The notes under the pieces are model-generated. The model saw nothing but the letters and a program-made list of their open reading frames with translations. It was not told the DNA's origin and made no database searches. Shown in pieces: positions 3,379 through 5,172 of a stretch of 5,172 nt of DNA. The translations under genes were made by a program, and so were the position numbers. The DNA is from Ruminococcaceae bacterium UBA5401 (GTDB lineage: Bacteria > Bacillota > Clostridia > Oscillospirales > Acutalibacteraceae). The stretch is taken from positions 21,634 through 26,805 of the forward strand of contig DHOB01000057.1 in the NCBI GenBank assembly GCA_002409675.1, read 5' to 3'. How positions within the stretch are numbered: the stretch's first letter is position 1; each line of letters begins with the position of its first letter.

Positions 3379-5172
3379 CTATTTTTTCTTGTTGTCGTCG
3401 TCCACGTCGTGGTATTCCGCGTTGTAGACGTTGCCGTTCGGCCCGGAAGAAGAACTTCCGTTCGCCGGACCCGCCGACGGGCCTGCGTTCGGCTGGCCCG
3501 GCTGGCCTTTCGGCGCGGCGTTCTTGTACAGCTTCTCGCTGACCGCGTACATCGCCTTCTGCAGCTCGTCGCTCTTGGACTTGATGTCGTCCATGTTGTT
3601 GGCGGAAACGGCCGCGCGCAGCGCGGAGACCTTCGCGTTCAGGTCCGATTTCTCGGAGTCCGAAATCTTGCTTCCGCTGTCCTTTATCAGCTTCTCGACG
3701 GAATAGCACAGGTTCTCGGCCTCGTTCTTGCGGTCGACCTCCTCGCGGCGCTTCTTGTCGTCGTTCTCGTACTTCTGGGCCTCCTTCACGGCTTTGTCGA
3801 TCTCCTCCTTGCTCATGTTGGAGCTGGAGGTGATGGTGATCTTCTGCTGCTTGCCGGTGCCCAGGTCCTTGGCCGAGACGTTCACGATGCCGTTGGCGTC
3901 GATGTCGAACGCGACCTCAATCTGCGGCACGCCGCGCGGAGCCGGCGGGATGCCGTCCAGGCGGAACACGCCGAGCTGCTTGTTGTCGCGGGCGAACTCG
4001 CGCTCGCCCTGCAGCACGTTGATTTCCACCTGCGTCTGGCCGTCCGCGGCCGTCGAGAAAATCTGGCTCTTCTTGGTCGGGATGGTGGTGTTGCGGTCGA
4101 TGATTTTGGTCATCACGCCGCCCATCGTCTCGACGCCCAGCGAAAGCGGGGTGACGTCCAGCAGCAGCAGGCCCTGGACCTCGCCGCCGAGGACGCCGGC
4201 CTGCAGCGCGGCGCCGATGGCCACGCACTCGTCCGGGTTGATGCCCTTGAACGGCTCTTTGCCGGAGAGCTTCTTCACGGTTTCCTGCACGGCGGGCATC
4301 CGCGAAGAGCCGCCGACCATCAGGATTTTGCTGATGTCGTTGAAGCTCAGCTCCGCGTCGGAAAGGGCCTGCTTGACGGAGCCGACGGTCTTGTCGACCA
4401 GGTCGGCGGTCAGCTCCTCGAACTTCGCGCGGCTGAGGGTCATGTCCAGGTGCTTCGGGCCGTTCGCGTCCGCGGTGATGAACGGCAGGTTAATCTGCGT
4501 GCTGGTCATGCTCGAAAGCTCTATCTTCGCCTTTTCGGCCGCTTCCTTCAGGCGCTGCATGGCCATTTTGTCGCCGGAAAGGTCGATGCCGTTCGCCTTC
4601 TTGAACTCGGAGATCATCCAGTCCATCACGCGCTTGTCGAAATCGTCGCCGCCCAGGTGGTTGTTGCCGGCCGTCGCGAGGACTTCCTGCACGCCGTCGC
4701 CCATCTCGATGATGGAGACGTCGAACGTGCCGCCGCCCAGGTCGTAGACCATGACCTTCTGGTCCTCACCCTTGTCGATGCCGTAGGAAAGCGCCGCGGC
4801 CGTCGGCTCGTTGATGATGCGCTTGACGTCCAGCCCGGCGATTTTGCCGGCGTCCTTGGTCGCCTGGCGCTGCGCGTCGGTGAAGTAGGCCGGCACGGTG
4901 ATCACGGCCGAGGTCACCGGCGAGCCGATGTAGGCTTCGGCGTCCGCCTTCAGCTTCTGCAGAATCATTGCGGAGATTTCCTGCGGCGTGAAGCTCTTGC
5001 CGTCGATGGTCACTTTATAGTCGGAGCCCATCCTGCGCTTGATGGAAGAGATCGTGCGGTCCGGGTTCGTGATGGCCTGCCGCTTTGCGACCTGGCCGAC
5101 CATGCGCTCGCCGGTCTTGGAGAACGCCACGACCGACGGCGTCGTCCGCGCGCCCTCGGAGTTCGGAATCAC
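3379..5172 (-). CDS. dnaK: Chaperone protein DnaK (Hsp70), N-terminus cut by the window edge
   Basis: 597 codons of DnaK are visible. About 25 residues, including the first phosphate loop (GIDLGTTNS in the family), lie beyond 5172. The first visible codon is an internal GTG (valine of the VIPNSEG segment), not a start. Counting from it, the ATPase domain holds DLGGGTFDVS (144-153) and the adenosine motif ILMVGGSSRMP (283-293). The interdomain linker is GLLLLDVTPLSLG (334-346). The substrate-binding beta domain includes GIPPAPRGVPQIEV (407-420), the helical lid runs from about 452 to 551, and a G/P/S/N-rich tail leads to EYHDVDDDNKKK. The ATPase domain lacks the roughly 24-residue insertion of proteobacterial DnaK (TISSIKRRMGSDYKV runs straight through, 40-54), a Gram-positive trait. 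With DnaJ and GrpE it cycles ATP to fold clients in the cytosol. No CIRCE operator is in the window; heat-shock control, if present, lies to the right. Confidence 0.97.
   Translation of the reverse strand: MIPNSEGARTTPSVVAFSKTGERMVGQVAKRQAITNPDRTISSIKRRMGSDYKVTIDGKSFTPQEISAMILQKLKADAEAYIGSPVTSAVITVPAYFTDAQRQATKDAGKIAGLDVKRIINEPTAAALSYGIDKGEDQKVMVYDLGGGTFDVSIIEMGDGVQEVLATAGNNHLGGDDFDKRVMDWMISEFKKANGIDLSGDKMAMQRLKEAAEKAKIELSSMTSTQINLPFITADANGPKHLDMTLSRAKFEELTADLVDKTVGSVKQALSDAELSFNDISKILMVGGSSRMPAVQETVKKLSGKEPFKGINPDECVAIGAALQAGVLGGEVQGLLLLDVTPLSLGVETMGGVMTKIIDRNTTIPTKKSQIFSTAADGQTQVEINVLQGEREFARDNKQLGVFRLDGIPPAPRGVPQIEVAFDIDANGIVNVSAKDLGTGKQQKITITSSSNMSKEEIDKAVKEAQKYENDDKKRREEVDRKNEAENLCYSVEKLIKDSGSKISDSEKSDLNAKVSALRAAVSANNMDDIKSKSDELQKAMYAVSEKLYKNAAPKGQPGQPNAGPSAGPANGSSSSGPNGNVYNAEYHDVDDDNKKK

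Noticed and set aside
3728..4747. + strand open frame of 339 codons opposite dnaK
   Set aside because: It is the antisense shadow of dnaK, rich in S, P and R, with no ribosome binding site or domain.
5170..5172. GTG as the true start of dnaK
   Set aside because: It is the conserved internal valine of the VIPN-EG segment. DnaK needs about 25 further N-terminal residues with the first phosphate loop, which lie outside the window.

Overview
The window reads as a GC-rich Bacillota (Firmicutes) chromosome, probably class Clostridia and plausibly the Oscillospirales/Ruminococcaceae side. Three things point there: a DnaK of the Gram-positive type (it lacks the insertion that proteobacterial DnaKs carry in the first quarter of the ATPase domain), strong AGGAGG-type Shine-Dalgarno sites, and a stand-alone Smr protein of a kind I associate with Clostridia. 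The lineage is inferred from protein style; no rRNA is present.

Layout from left to right. (1) Positions 1-260, + strand: the last 85 codons of a probable PrsA/SurA-type foldase. (2) Positions 261-464: a convergent intergenic region with a long hairpin (319-402) that can serve as a terminator in both directions, and a second GC hairpin next to the following stop codon. (3) Positions 465-1640, - strand: an unrecognised 391-residue cytosolic protein with recurring propeller-like strand motifs and many cysteines. (4) Positions 1641-1804: a compact divergent control region. It holds an extended -10 promoter for the leftward gene, a leftward hairpin with a T-run, a putative -10 for the rightward gene and a strong ribosome binding site. 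(5) Positions 1805-2083, + strand: a small Smr-domain protein. (6) Positions 2080-3243, - strand: dnaJ, whose stop codon overlaps that of smr. (7) Positions 3244-3378: a dnaK-dnaJ spacer with a perfect 10-bp hairpin. (8) Positions 3379-5172, - strand: dnaK, cut by the window edge and missing about 25 N-terminal residues.

How the parts work together: dnaK and dnaJ form the usual Hsp70/Hsp40 chaperone pair and are probably cotranscribed leftwards. Any hrcA, grpE or CIRCE operator would lie beyond the right edge. The first good leftward terminator after dnaJ lies on the far side of smr, so the chaperone transcript probably runs antisense through the whole of smr. All three genes whose starts are visible use non-ATG start codons (TTG, GTG, TTG).

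I see no mobile element, CRISPR array, tRNA or rRNA, and no evidence for a multi-gene novel system. The least explained items are the 391-residue protein and the layout of the smr/dnaJ transcription units.
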